Assembly (NCBI GenBank): GCA_963755755.1
Contig: CAVWLJ010000011.1
Coordinates: 186,001-250,000 of the forward strand
Reading direction: 5' to 3'
Length of the DNA stretch: 64,000 nucleotides
Source: DATKNA01 sp963755755
Lineage (GTDB): Bacteria > Actinomycetota > Actinomycetes > Actinomycetales > Kineosporiaceae
How positions within the stretch are numbered: position 1 is the first letter of the stretch; each line of letters opens with the position of its first letter. The notes beneath the pieces are model-generated. The model had not been told where the DNA came from and searched no databases. It was given only the letters and a program-made list of their open reading frames with translations. The position numbers were made by a program, and so were the translations under genes. Of the stretch, positions 53,463 to 62,687 are shown one piece after another.

Positions 53463-55096
53463 ATGGGGGAGGCGGACGTTCGGTCGGCACCCGCCGATGC
53501 GCGGGTCCGGCCCTCCTCCCCGACGTCCCGCCGCCCGCGCCTCGCGGCGCCGCAGACGGGCGCAGCCGGCTCGCCCCGTGGATCGCGATCGCAACGGTGG
53601 CCGTGATCGTCGCGGGCACCGCGATCCGGCTCCGGTACGCGCTGCTCTACCAGGGCGTCATCTACCCGGACGAGACCTATCAGATGACCGAGGCCGCCCA
53701 CCGGGTCGTCTTCGGTTACGGCATCACGCCCTGGGAGTTCGTCGAGGGGCTGCGGTCCTGGCTCGGGCCCGGGTTCCTGCTGCCGCCGACCGCGCTCGGC
53801 GGCCGGCTCGGGCTGGACGGCGTCCACCTGATGATGCTGGTCAAGGCCTGGGTCGTGCTCTGGGCCGGGATCGGGATCGCGGCCGGAGCGGTCGCCGCCC
53901 GGCGACTCGCCGGACCGATGGCGGGCCTGCTCGCCGCCACCCTGGCGGCCTTCTCACCGCTCTCGGCGGTCTACGACGTCCACCCGCTCGCCGACACGGT
54001 CGCCGCGCCGCTCCCGGCGCTGGCCCTGGCGCTGCTGGCGTCACGCGCCCGCGGGCGGCGTGAGGTCGCGTGGCCGGTGCTCGCCGGGGTGCTCGTGATC
54101 GCCGCGGTGACGTTGCGACCGCAGGCCGGCGTCCTCGGTCTCGGGCTCGTCGCCTCGGCCGCGCTGACCCGCTCCCGCCGGCGCATGGCCGGCCTCGGGA
54201 TCGGGCTGCTCACCGGCGCGGCGCTCAGCGGCCTGCTCGACGCGGTCACCTGGGGAGTGCCGTTCGCCCCCGAGTGGCGCTCCGTGACCTTCAACATCGT
54301 CGACGACGGCGCGAGCCTCTGGGGGCGCCGTCCCGCGCTCTTCTACCTCGACCGGGCCGGGTCCGTGCTGGGGCCGGTGCTCGGGCTGCTCGTGGCGAGC
54401 GGGCTCCTGCTGGCGCTGCTGCCGGCCCGGCGCACGACGACGGCGCGGAAGGACCCGCGTCCTCTTCCCACCTGGCCGGTCGTCCTCGGCGTCGCGGGCT
54501 ACGTCGGCGTGCTCTCGGCGATCGGGCACAAAGAGCTGCGCTTCCTGATCCCCGCCCTGCCGCTCGCGTACGCCCTCGGCGGCGTCGGGTGGGCGCGGGC
54601 CGTGCAGCGGCTGCTGCTGGTGCCTCGGGTCGCGCGACGTGCCGCGGTCGCGGCGCTGACGGTGACCGCCGGTGTCGTCGGGGCCGCGCTCCTGCCCGGC
54701 GTGCGGATGGCCGACCTCGGGTATCTCGGCAACAGCCGGTCCGCCTGGGTGATCGACGAAGCGACGCCACGCCTGCTGTCCCTGGCCGGGACGCTGCCGC
54801 AGGTGTGCGGGGTCGCGCTCGTCCGCCCGACGCTGACCTGGTCGGGCGGGTACTCCTACCTGCACCGGGACGTCCCGCTGGCCACCGTTCGCAAGACCCC
54901 GGCCCCGCGCAACTACCGCTCCTGGGCGAACGTGATCCTCGCCCGGGCGAACGCGGCGCTGCCGGCGGGGTATCACGAGATCACGCGGATGGACGGCACG
55001 GTGCTCGCGCAGCGGGCCGGCGGATGCGCGGAACCGCCACCGCAGCTGCGGTCGAGGGTGCTGCTGGCGCCGGAACTCCCGGTCAAGGGCTCCTGA
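53463..55096 (+). CDS. GT22-family (ALG9/PIG-B-like) mannosyltransferase homologue, frame break near start
   Basis: Polytopic membrane protein. The first external loop reads YQGVIYPDETYQMTEAAHR and FGYGITPWEFVEG, matching the PDE-x-E-TWEW pattern of GT22 dolichol-phosphate-mannose transferases. The family hallmark HKE appears in AIGHKELRFLIPALPLAYAL (about 54520-54580). About nine to ten membrane helices follow the loop. The N-terminus MGEADVRSAPADARVRPSSP is in a different frame, and a shift near 53560 is needed. It would use a polyprenyl-phosphate sugar donor at the outer membrane face to modify a lipid or wall glycan. Confidence 0.75.
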
Positions 55097-55103
55097 GCGG
55101 GTT

Positions 55104-55135
55104 CCCGGGCGGCGAGGAGGAACCCGCCGCCCGGG
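55104..55135. terminator. Bidirectional hairpin terminator
   Basis: CCCGGGCGGCG (55104-55114) pairs perfectly with CGCCGCCCGGG (55125-55135) around a 10-nt loop, between the convergent GT22-like and E2 genes. Confidence 0.8.
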
Positions 55136-55142
55136 AGCCGGT

Positions 55143-56601
55143 TCAGCCCCAGACCAGCGCGCGGGAGGGGTCCTCGAGCACCGCCGCGATGTCGGCGAGC
55201 GTGCGGCTGCCCAGATCGCCGTCCACCAGGCGGTGGTCGAAGCTCAGGGCGAGCTGGGTCACCCAGCGCGGCCGCACCCTGCCCTTGTGCACCCACGGCA
55301 TCTGCCGGACCTGCCCGAACGCGAGGATCGCCGCTTCGCCGGGGTTGAGGATCGGCGTGCCGCTGTCGACGCCGAAGACGCCCACGTTGGTGATGGTGAT
55401 CGTGCCGCCGCTCATGTCGGCGGGCTGGGTGCGACCCTCACGCGCCGTCGCCGTCAGCTGGGCCAGCGCGTCCGCGAGCTCGCGCAGCGACATCCGGTCG
55501 GCGTCCTTGATGGTGGGCACGACGAGGCCGCGCGGGGTCGCGGCGGCGATCCCGAGGTTGACGTAGTGCTTGACGACGATCTCCTCCGCCGCCGCGTCCC
55601 AGGTCGCGTTGACCTGGGGGTTGCGCCGGACGGCGAGCAGCAGCGCCTTCGCGACGACGAGGAGCGGCGAGACCTTGACGCCGGTGAACTCGCGGTCGGT
55701 CCGAAGCCGCTCGACGAGCTTCATGGTCCGCGTGACGTCGACGGTGACCCATTCGGTGACGTGCGGCGCGGTGAACGCGGAGGCGACCATCGCGTCCGCC
55801 GTCCGTCTGCGCACCCCCTTGATCGGGATCCGCGTCTCGCGCTCGCCGGTGGCGGCCCGGGTGGCTGCCGGCGCCGCGCTGCTCCGTCGCCCCGGGAACG
55901 GCGCGTTCGACGTCCTCCCTGGTGATCACCCCGTTCGGCCCGCTCGGCGCGACCGTGGTGATGTCGACGCCCAGGTCCTTGGCGAGCTTGCGGACCGGGG
56001 GCTTGGCGAGCACGTGCGCGCGGGCGGCCGGGGCGTCGATCGGCTCCGGCGCCTCGACCGGGGCCGGCGGCGCCACCGGACCGGCGTGCACGGAGGGGGC
56101 GGGAGGCGCCGTAGCGGCCGGCGCCTGCTCAGGGGCACGGGGAGGGCGGGTGCGCGCGCGACGGACGGCGGCCGTCGTCCGCGGGCCGTAGCCCACGAGC
56201 ACCGACGTTCGGCCGCCCGGCGCCGGCCCGCCGATCATGCCGGGTTCGACGGCACCCTCCGCGGGCGGGATCTGCACCTCGGTCGGGTCCTCTCCCGCCG
56301 GTGGCGCCTCGGGGGAGGCCTCCGGCAGCGGGGCGCTGCCGCCCGGCGTCGCCGACGGGTCGGTGTCGACGGCGATGATCGGCGTCCCGACGTCGACGGT
56401 GACCCCCTCGGGCACGAGGAGTTCGGTGACCACGCCGGCGTACGGGGACGGGAGCTCGACCAGGGACTTGGCGGTCTCGATCTCCACGATCGGGTCGTTC
56501 ACCTTGACCGTGTCGCCCGGCTTGACCCGCCAGGTGACGATCTCGGCCTCGGTCAGGCCCTCACCGGCGTCGGGCAGACGGAACTGCTGGACGTCCGACA
56601 T
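55143..56601 (-). CDS. bkdC: 2-oxoacid dehydrogenase E2 (dihydrolipoamide acyltransferase), one frame break
   Basis: One N-terminal lipoyl domain (FRLPDAGEGLTEAEIVTW, lipoyl Lys45 in IEIETAKSLVELPSPY-type context), an Ala/Pro linker, and a peripheral-subunit-binding domain (PPVRKLAKDLGVDITTVAPS, PNGVITREDVERAV). After a shift at the CCCC run 55890-55893 the catalytic domain follows (TADAMVASAFTAPHVTEWVT, TITNVGVFGVDSGTPILNPG), with the active site DHRLVDGD. It transfers acyl groups from E1 to CoA. It is the last gene of the E1a-E1b-E2 operon, 11 bp after E1b. The complex's E3 is not encoded here. Confidence 0.87.
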
Positions 56602-56612
56602 CTCGCCGCCTC

Positions 56613-57590
56613 TCAGTAGGCCAGGACGCGGTCGACGGCGTCGAGCACGCGATCGAGGTCGGGCAGGTACTCCTCCTCGAGCCGGCTCGCGGGGTACGGC
56701 GCGTGGAACCCGCCGACCCGCAGCACCGGGGCCTCCAGGGCATAGAAGCACTGCTCGGTGACGCGCGCTGCGATCTCGGCGCCGAGGCCCAGGAACACCG
56801 GCGCCTCGTGCACGGTGATCAGCCGCCGGGTCTTCTGCACCGAGGTCACGAGCGTGGCCAGGTCGAGCGGGGAGAGCGTCCGCAGGTCGACGACCTCGAT
56901 GCTGGTGCCGTCGGCCTCCGCCGCGGTCGCGGCGTCCAGTGCGGTCTTGACCATGGGCCCGTAGGCGGCCACGGTCACGTGCTCGCCGGCGCGCACCACG
57001 CGGGCCTGGTGCAGGTCGACCTGCGGCCCCGTGGAGGGGTCGAGCTCGCCCTTCTCCCAGTAGCGGCGCTTGGGCTCGAAGAAGAGCACCGGGTCGTCGC
57101 TGCTGATCGCCTGCTGGATCATCCAGTAGGCGTCGGCCGGGTTCGCGCACGCCACCACCCGCAGGCCGGCGGTGTGGGCGAAGTACGCCTCCGGGCTCTC
57201 GCTGTGGTGCTCGACGGCGCCGATGCCGCCGCCGAACGGCACGCGGACGACGACCGGCAGCTTGATGGCCCCCCGCGCCCGGTTCGCCATCTTCGCGAGC
57301 TGGCTGACGATCTGGTCGTAGGCCGGGTAGATGAACCCGTCGAACTGGATCTCGCAGACCGGCCGGTAGCCCCGCAGGGCCAGGCCGATGGCGGTGCCGA
57401 TGATGCCGCTCTCGGCGAGCGGGGTGTCGATGACGCGGTCCTCGCCGAAGTCCTTCTGCAGGCCGTCGGTCACCCGGAAGACGCCGCCGAGCTTGCCGAC
57501 GTCCTCGCCCATGATGAGGACCTTGGGGTCCTTCTCCATCGCGACGCGCAGGCCGGAGTTGATGGCCTTCGCGATCGTCGTCTGGGTCAT
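56613..57590 (-). CDS. bkdB: 2-oxoacid dehydrogenase E1 beta subunit
   Basis: 325 residues, opening MTQTTIAKAINSGLRVAMEK. Family motifs are VLIMGEDVGKLGGVFRVTDG, IDTPLAESGIIGTAIGLAL, RVPFGGGIGAVEHHSESPEA and ITVHEAPVFLGLGAEIAARV. It pairs with E1 alpha as an alpha2beta2 ThDP enzyme. The ATG overlaps the E1 alpha stop as ATGA, showing translational coupling. Branched-chain rather than pyruvate specificity is inferred from resemblance to mycobacterial BkdB and is not proven. Confidence 0.9.
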   Translation of the reverse strand: MTQTTIAKAINSGLRVAMEKDPKVLIMGEDVGKLGGVFRVTDGLQKDFGEDRVIDTPLAESGIIGTAIGLALRGYRPVCEIQFDGFIYPAYDQIVSQLAKMANRARGAIKLPVVVRVPFGGGIGAVEHHSESPEAYFAHTAGLRVVACANPADAYWMIQQAISSDDPVLFFEPKRRYWEKGELDPSTGPQVDLHQARVVRAGEHVTVAAYGPMVKTALDAATAAEADGTSIEVVDLRTLSPLDLATLVTSVQKTRRLITVHEAPVFLGLGAEIAARVTEQCFYALEAPVLRVGGFHAPYPASRLEEEYLPDLDRVLDAVDRVLAY

Positions 57591-58705
57591 CGCGCACCCC
57601 CGTGCTCGAAGCTGGCGTGGTAGTCGGCGAACCAGGCCCGCTCCTCGGCCAGCAGCGGGTGCGGGTCGCGGTAGACGAAGGCGAACATGTCGTCCGGATC
57701 CGGGTCCGGCATGGCCAGGCACTCGCGCCGCACGTGGGCCGCGAGCTCGTCGGCGTCCCGCTCGACCGCCTCGAAGAACGCCGAGTCGGCCAGGCCGTTG
57801 CGGGAGAGGAGCGCCTTCACCCGGGCGATCGGGTCCTTGAGCTTCCACTCCTCCACCTCCGCCGCGATCCGGTAGCGGGTCGGGTCGTCAGACGTGGTGT
57901 GCGCGCCCATCCGGTAGGTGAACGCCTCGATGAAGGTGGGCCCCTCGCCCCGGCGCGCCCGGTCGAGCGCCGCCTTGGTCACGGCGTAGACGGCGAGGAC
58001 GTCGTTGCCGTCGACGCGGACGCCGGGGAACCCGAAGCCGCGGGCGCGCTGGTAGAGCGGGATGCGCGTCTGCCGCTCGTTCGGCTCCGAGATCGCCCAC
58101 TGGTTGTTCTGGCAGAAGAACACGACGGGCGCGTTGTAGACGCTGGCGAACACGAAGGACTCGTTGACGTCCCCCTGCGCCGTCGCGCCGTCGCCGAAGT
58201 AGGCGATCACCGCGGCGTCCCGGGTCTCGTCCCCCGTGCCCACGGCACCGTCGCGTTGGATGCCCATCGCGTAGCCGGCTGCGTGCAGGGTCTGCGCGCC
58301 GATGACGATCGTGTAGAGGTGGAAGTTGTGCGCGGTCGGGTCCCAGCCCCCGAGGTTCACACCGCGGTAGAGGCCGAGCAGCGTGACCGGGTCGACGTCG
58401 CGGCACCACGCCACGCCGTGCTCGCGGTAGGTGGGGAAGACGTAGTCCTGCTTCGCCAGGGCCCGGCCGGAACCGATCTGCGCCGCCTCCTGCCCGAGCA
58501 GGCTGGCCCAGATGCCCAGCTCGCCCTGCCGCTGCAGCGCGGTGGCCTCGACGTCGATGCGCCGGACGAGGACGAGATCCCGGTAGAGCGACCGCAACGT
58601 CCCGGGATCGGGGTCGAAGGCGTAGTCGGGGTGCTCGACGCGCTCACCCTCCGGGGTGAGGAGCTGCACGAGCGGAGACGGAGCTCCGACGGCGCTGTCG
58701 GTCAC
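57587..58705 (-). CDS. bkdA: 2-oxoacid dehydrogenase E1 alpha subunit
   Basis: 372 residues from GTG 58705. ThDP binding is seen in AVIAYFGDGATAQGDVNESF, ending in VVFFCQNNQWAISEP, the GDG...NN motif. QGELGIWASLLGQEAAQIGS, DYVFPTYREHGVAWCRDVDP and FIEAFTYRMGAHTTSDDPTR are typical of E1 alpha, including the phosphorylation-loop region. It decarboxylates branched-chain 2-oxoacids or pyruvate with E1 beta. It is the first gene of the operon; the promoter should lie in the 220 bp upstream, where I could not define it. Confidence 0.92.
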   Translation of the reverse strand: MTDSAVGAPSPLVQLLTPEGERVEHPDYAFDPDPGTLRSLYRDLVLVRRIDVEATALQRQGELGIWASLLGQEAAQIGSGRALAKQDYVFPTYREHGVAWCRDVDPVTLLGLYRGVNLGGWDPTAHNFHLYTIVIGAQTLHAAGYAMGIQRDGAVGTGDETRDAAVIAYFGDGATAQGDVNESFVFASVYNAPVVFFCQNNQWAISEPNERQTRIPLYQRARGFGFPGVRVDGNDVLAVYAVTKAALDRARRGEGPTFIEAFTYRMGAHTTSDDPTRYRIAAEVEEWKLKDPIARVKALLSRNGLADSAFFEAVERDADELAAHVRRECLAMPDPDPDDMFAFVYRDPHPLLAEERAWFADYHASFEHGGAR

Positions 58706-58928
58706 GGGCTCTCCTTCGTCGGGCGGGGAGGCGGGGTCGCCGCCACCTGCACGGTCGGGACGGCGCCACCGACCCCTCAGGTGGATCGGGCGACGCGCAG
58801 CGGTCCCTGGCGCACCGATCAGATGGCCACAAGACCGTTTCCCAACGTACCCCCAGAAGGGCGGGTCGACCGCCGCGGGCCGTCCCGGCCCCTCGTCCGG
58901 CCGCACCTCGCCGCCCCCTCCGCCCCGG

Positions 58929-59186
58929 CTACCCGCGGTAGGTGACCACCCAGACCTTCCCGGTCGGCGCCACCGTGACCGGCGGCGGGGGCGGGGTCCG
59001 GACGACGACGGTCGCCGGCGGGCGCAGCGCCGGAGCCGCAGGGCCGGCGACGGGGCCGGCCGTCGCGCCCGCCGCGGCGCGGACGCCGAGGATGCCGAGC
59101 GCGGCGACGGCGCCGCCGCAGACGAGCGAGCACGCCAGGGTCGGCACGACGACCGCCCGGACGCCGGCGGGAATGAGGTTACGCAT
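58929..59186 (-). CDS. Small secreted or membrane-anchored hypothetical protein
   Basis: 85 residues from ATG 59186 with GCGAGGAGACG upstream. A single hydrophobic segment (VVVPTLACSLVCGGAVAALG) is followed by a Pro/Val-rich tail (ATVVVRTPPPPPVTVAP) ending WVVTYRG. It could be a signal-anchored protein with an extracytoplasmic Pro-rich tail. No family is recognised. A dyad lies 17 bp upstream. Confidence 0.6.
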   Translation of the reverse strand: MRNLIPAGVRAVVVPTLACSLVCGGAVAALGILGVRAAAGATAGPVAGPAAPALRPPATVVVRTPPPPPVTVAPTGKVWVVTYRG

Positions 59187-59202
59187 CGTCTCCTCGCAAG
59201 TG

Positions 59203-59230
59203 CTCTACGTGTTCGATCTCGACCGTAGAG
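59203..59230. promoter_or_regulatory. Dyad upstream of the small secreted protein gene
   Basis: CTCTACG (59203-59209) and CGTAGAG (59224-59230) are perfect inverted repeats separated by 14 bases. The centre is about 30 bp upstream of the minus-strand start, a plausible operator position. The binder is unknown. Confidence 0.4.
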
Positions 59231-59288
59231 TTCCCGCGGAGCAGGAGCCGGGAGGCTCGCGCCGGGGTCGGCCGAACGTCCGCGCCGG

Positions 59289-59414
59289 CCGCCGCCCGTT
59301 CAGCACCCGAGCCGGCTCGGTCGCGTCGTGCCCGCCGCCCGTTCAGCACCCGAACCGGCCCCGTCGCCCCGCTGCGCCCCCGCCGCGGAGGGTTCGGGTG
59401 CCTGACGGGCGGCG
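59289..59414. repeat. Intergenic repeat: two direct copies and one inverted copy
   Basis: A 27-bp unit with core CGCCGCCCGTTCAGCACCCG occurs at 59289-59315 and 59332-59358 with one mismatch. A degenerate inverted copy (CGCCGCCCGTCAGGCACCCG on the minus strand) spans 59391-59414. Copies two and three can pair into a stem of about 24 bp with a 34-nt loop. No gene is recognised between the flanking genes here. Confidence 0.75.
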
Positions 59415-59477
59415 TCGCTAGAGTGGGCACCGGCTCGAGGAGGACCGCTGACCACGTCATCCCATGATCTGCCCCAG

Positions 59478-60398
59478 GTGGCGGCTCCGCCGCCCCCTGC
59501 GCGGTCGCTCGGCGCCGGCGTCGTCGTCGCCCTGCTCACCGTCTACCTCATCTGGGGCTCGACGTACCTCGCGATCCGCGTCGTCGTCACGCACGGCATC
59601 CCGCCGCTGCTCGGCATGGGCCTGCGGTTCCTGCTCGCCGGCGCGCTGCTCGCGGGCGTCCTCGCCGTCCGTCGCGGCCCTCGCGCCCTGCGGATCACCC
59701 GCGCCCAGATCGTGACGTCCGCGGTCGTCGGCGTCCTGCTGCTCTTCGGCGGCAACGGGTTCGTGGCCGTGGCCGAGCAGGCGCTGCCCAGCGGGCTCGC
59801 CGCGCTGCTCGTCTCGACCACCCCGCTGTGGCTCGTCGTCCTCGGGCTGATCACCGGGGACCGGGCGCGGGTCGCGTCCGTGGTCGGGACGCTGATCGGA
59901 TTCGCCGGCACGGCCGTCCTCGCCCGGCCCGGCGGCTCCGGCGGCGCGCCCCTGTGGGCGGTCGGATTGATCCTGCTGGCGACCCTGTGCTGGGCCAGCG
60001 GCTCGCTGTTCTCGCGGCGACGCCCGGACCCCGCGAACGCCTTCGTCGCGAGCGCGTACCAGATGCTCATCGGCGGCGCCGTGCTCACCGTCGTCGGGCT
60101 CGCGCGCGGCGACGCGGCCCGGTTCGACGTCTCCGCCGTGCCGGCCGCCGGCTGGTGGGCGCTGGCCTACCTCGTCGTCGTCGGCAGCCTGGTCGCGTAC
60201 ACCGCCTACTTCTGGCTGCTCGGCAACGCGCCGCTGCAGCTCGTGTCGACGTACGCCTACGTCAACCCGGTCGTCGCCGTGATCCTCGGCTGGCTCCTGC
60301 TCGGCGAGCAGGTGAGCCTGCCCGTCGTGATCGGCGGCGCACTCGCGGTGGTCGGCGTGGCCGTCGTCATCTCCGCGGAGCGCTCACCGGCGCACTGA
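59478..60398 (+). CDS. EamA/RhaT-family exporter (DMT superfamily)
   Basis: 306 residues with ten membrane helices in two five-helix EamA repeats: VVVALLTVYLIWGSTYLAIR opens the first and WAVGLILLATLCWASGSLFS the second. VSTYAYVNPVVAVILGWLLL and LLGEQ close it, as in YedA/RhaT-like metabolite exporters. A GTG at 59478 is annotated, but GAGGAGGAC sits at ribosome-site distance from an in-frame CTG at 59448, so the true start may be 10 codons upstream. The exported metabolite is unknown. Confidence 0.9.
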   Translation: MAAPPPPARSLGAGVVVALLTVYLIWGSTYLAIRVVVTHGIPPLLGMGLRFLLAGALLAGVLAVRRGPRALRITRAQIVTSAVVGVLLLFGGNGFVAVAEQALPSGLAALLVSTTPLWLVVLGLITGDRARVASVVGTLIGFAGTAVLARPGGSGGAPLWAVGLILLATLCWASGSLFSRRRPDPANAFVASAYQMLIGGAVLTVVGLARGDAARFDVSAVPAAGWWALAYLVVVGSLVAYTAYFWLLGNAPLQLVSTYAYVNPVVAVILGWLLLGEQVSLPVVIGGALAVVGVAVVISAERSPAH

Positions 60399-60406
60399 CC
60401 GCCCGC

Positions 60407-61531
60407 TCACCGCCGGAGCAGGACCGGGCCTGCGTCGATCCGGATCCGGAACAGGGCGTACGGCTTGCGCCGGCGGTCCTCGCCGTCGCAGTACCTGGCC
60501 TGCCGGTACAGCTGGTTGGCCGTGACGTAGAGGTAGCCGTCGGTCGCCACGGACATGGTGTCGGGCCACAGCAGGCGGGGGTCGTGGACGAGCGTCTCGT
60601 ACTCGCCGCTCGGCAGGCGGCGCACGATCGCGTCGTGCTCGCCGGAGGTGATGTAGAGGCGGCCCTGGTCGTCGGTCTCCAGACCGTCGGCGAAGCCGCC
60701 CTTGTCGCCCTCGTCCCGTACGTCGTCGGCGACCGCCTCGTCGCTCACGCTCCGGTCGGCGAGCAGCTCGGTGGAGACGGAGTACCAGCGGCGCGAGGCC
60801 AGCGGACAGTAGTACAGCCGGGAGCCGTCGGCGCCGATGGCGATGCCGTCCGAACCCATCGTCACCGGCTTCGGCGACTGGCCCTGGCCCGGCCGCTCGA
60901 GGAAGGGCCGGCCCTCGACGACGGGCCGCGCACTCGTCAGCGGCTCCGCCTTGGTCGACGGGTGGTCGTGCAGGCGCCGCCACGACTCCCCGGTGGCGAG
61001 GTCGACGACGACGATGCCGTTCGGGCCCGCGTCGGCGGAGTCCGTGATGAAGGCGACCCCGGCGTCCCCGCGCCGCAGGTCGAAGCGCACGTCGTTGAGG
61101 TAGGTCGTCTCGAGCGCGACATCGGTCGGGAACGGAATGACCTGCTCGACGGTGTCCGTCCCGAGGTCGACGCGGACCAGCTTCGGGCCGCCCGGCTTCG
61201 TCGGGGCGAACATCGGGCTGCCGGTGTCCAGCACCCAGAGCCGGTCGGCCGGGTCGACGACGATGCTCTGCACCGAGACGAAGGCCTGCGCGTCGTCCTG
61301 GCCCTGCGGCGAGTTCCACTCCTCGTTCGGGTACGGCACCTCCTGCCCGTCGCGCAGCTCGACGACGGTGGCGGGAGGCTCGTCGCCCCACTGCGGGAAG
61401 TTCACGAAGATCCGGCCGGTGTGCGAGACCGAGACGCCGGTCGGCATCGGCCCGGTGAACGTGTGGACGATCTCCAGCTCGTTCACCGGCTCGTCGGTCG
61501 GCAGCTGGACGTCGGACTGGACGGCGGTCAT
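60407..61531 (-). CDS. Major royal jelly/yellow-family beta-propeller protein
   Basis: 374 residues. The beta-propeller features are PTGVSVSHTGRIFVNFPQWG, VELRDGQEVPYPNEEWNSPQ, VDPADRLWVLDTGSPMF, AFITDSADAGPNGIVVVDLA and RLYITSGEHDAIVRRLPSGE. This is the pattern of bacterial proteins related to insect yellow/MRJP and to SMP-30 lactonases. No signal peptide is present. The role is unknown; lactonase or ligand-binding activity is possible. It converges on the EamA gene. Confidence 0.82.
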   Translation of the reverse strand: MTAVQSDVQLPTDEPVNELEIVHTFTGPMPTGVSVSHTGRIFVNFPQWGDEPPATVVELRDGQEVPYPNEEWNSPQGQDDAQAFVSVQSIVVDPADRLWVLDTGSPMFAPTKPGGPKLVRVDLGTDTVEQVIPFPTDVALETTYLNDVRFDLRRGDAGVAFITDSADAGPNGIVVVDLATGESWRRLHDHPSTKAEPLTSARPVVEGRPFLERPGQGQSPKPVTMGSDGIAIGADGSRLYYCPLASRRWYSVSTELLADRSVSDEAVADDVRDEGDKGGFADGLETDDQGRLYITSGEHDAIVRRLPSGEYETLVHDPRLLWPDTMSVATDGYLYVTANQLYRQARYCDGEDRRRKPYALFRIRIDAGPVLLRR

Positions 61532-61721
61532 CGGGCACCCTCCCGGACGGGCGGAGGAGGACGTCGCGATGACGGCTCCTCGCAGTGGTGGACAGGTTCG
61601 CCACGGGGCGCCGGAACTCGGGACCCCGTGCGTCGGACTGCGCTGCCCCTGCCCCGGACCACCCCGGCTATGCCCCGCTCCCGGCTCGTGTGGAGCTGTC
61701 GGCTCGGGCGGGGCCGCCGAG

Positions 61722-62682
61722 TCAGGCGGAGCTGCGGGCTCCGGCGGAGCTGCCGACGGGGCGGTCGAGGAGGTCGGGGATGAGCGTCGGGCGTCCGCCC
61801 CGATGCGTCACCGTGTCCCCGGCGGCGAGGACGCCGAGGCGCGCCGCCGTCGGCGGCGCGTCACCCCGCAGCAGCGCCGCCGTGAGGGCGGCGACGAGCG
61901 CGTCGCCGGCCCCGGTGGTGTCGACCACGGTCTCGTCGGTGAGCGGGATCAGTTCGTCCTCGATCCCGCCGTCGTCCGTGCGCCAGACGAGCAGGTTGCC
62001 GGCGTTCGCCGCGGCCAGGACGACGACCCGCAGGCCGGCCTCCACCAGCTCGCGGCCGCCGGCGCGGAGCGCGTCGACGTCCCCGGCGTCCGCGCCGACG
62101 AGGAGCGCCGACTCGGAGTTGTCGGCCCGCAGGACGTCGACGAGGTCCAGCAGCTCCGTCCGGATCTCGGCGCCCGGCAGACCGTCGACGACGACGAGTG
62201 CCTCGCCCTCCCGGGCCAGCCGGGCCGCCTCGAGCGCGACCGGCGCGCGGCTGCTCGAGCTGGACGACGACGGCGTCCGCCGACCGCAGCGTCTCGGCGG
62301 CCGCCTCGACGTCGGGGACGGTGAGGCGGGTCTCCGGTGGCAGGTCCTGCAGGTAGCGCCACCCGCCGTCGGCGTCCACGGCCTCGACGATCAGTCCCGT
62401 CTCGACGCCCGGCCGCCGGAAGACGTGGGTGAGGTCGATGCCGTCGCGGTGGGCGCGGTCGAACATCGCGTCGGCGACCCGGTCGTCGCCGGCGACCGCC
62501 ACGAGCCCGACGGTCAGGCCGAGCTGGGCGAAGGCCACGGCCTGGTTCGCACCTTTGCCGCCGAGCGTCTCGCGCCGCATCCGCACGTCCGTCGACGAGC
62601 CCGGCTCCGGCATGGCGTCGATGAGCAGCACGACGTCGCGGGCGAGCTGACCGACGACGACGACGTGGGCTGGTCCGGGCAC
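61722..62682 (-). CDS. Ribokinase/PfkB-family sugar kinase, one frame break
   Basis: About 319 residues after correction. The N-terminal signature region reads RRETLGGKGANQAVAFAQLG and GLVAVAGDDRVADAMFDRA. Removing one C near 62250 joins QLEQP to APVALEAARLAREGEALVVV. The C-terminal signature is VVDTTGAGDALVAALTAALL with the catalytic Asp in GAGD. It would phosphorylate ribose or another sugar or nucleoside with ATP. Five bp separate it from the upstream aldo/keto reductase gene, so the two are probably co-transcribed. Confidence 0.88.
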
Positions 62683-62687
62683 GGCCG

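Noticed and set aside
59203..59230. Stem with an internal GTTCGA that recalls a tRNA T-arm
   Set aside because: No acceptor, D or anticodon arms can be drawn around it; it is only a dyad upstream of a small gene.
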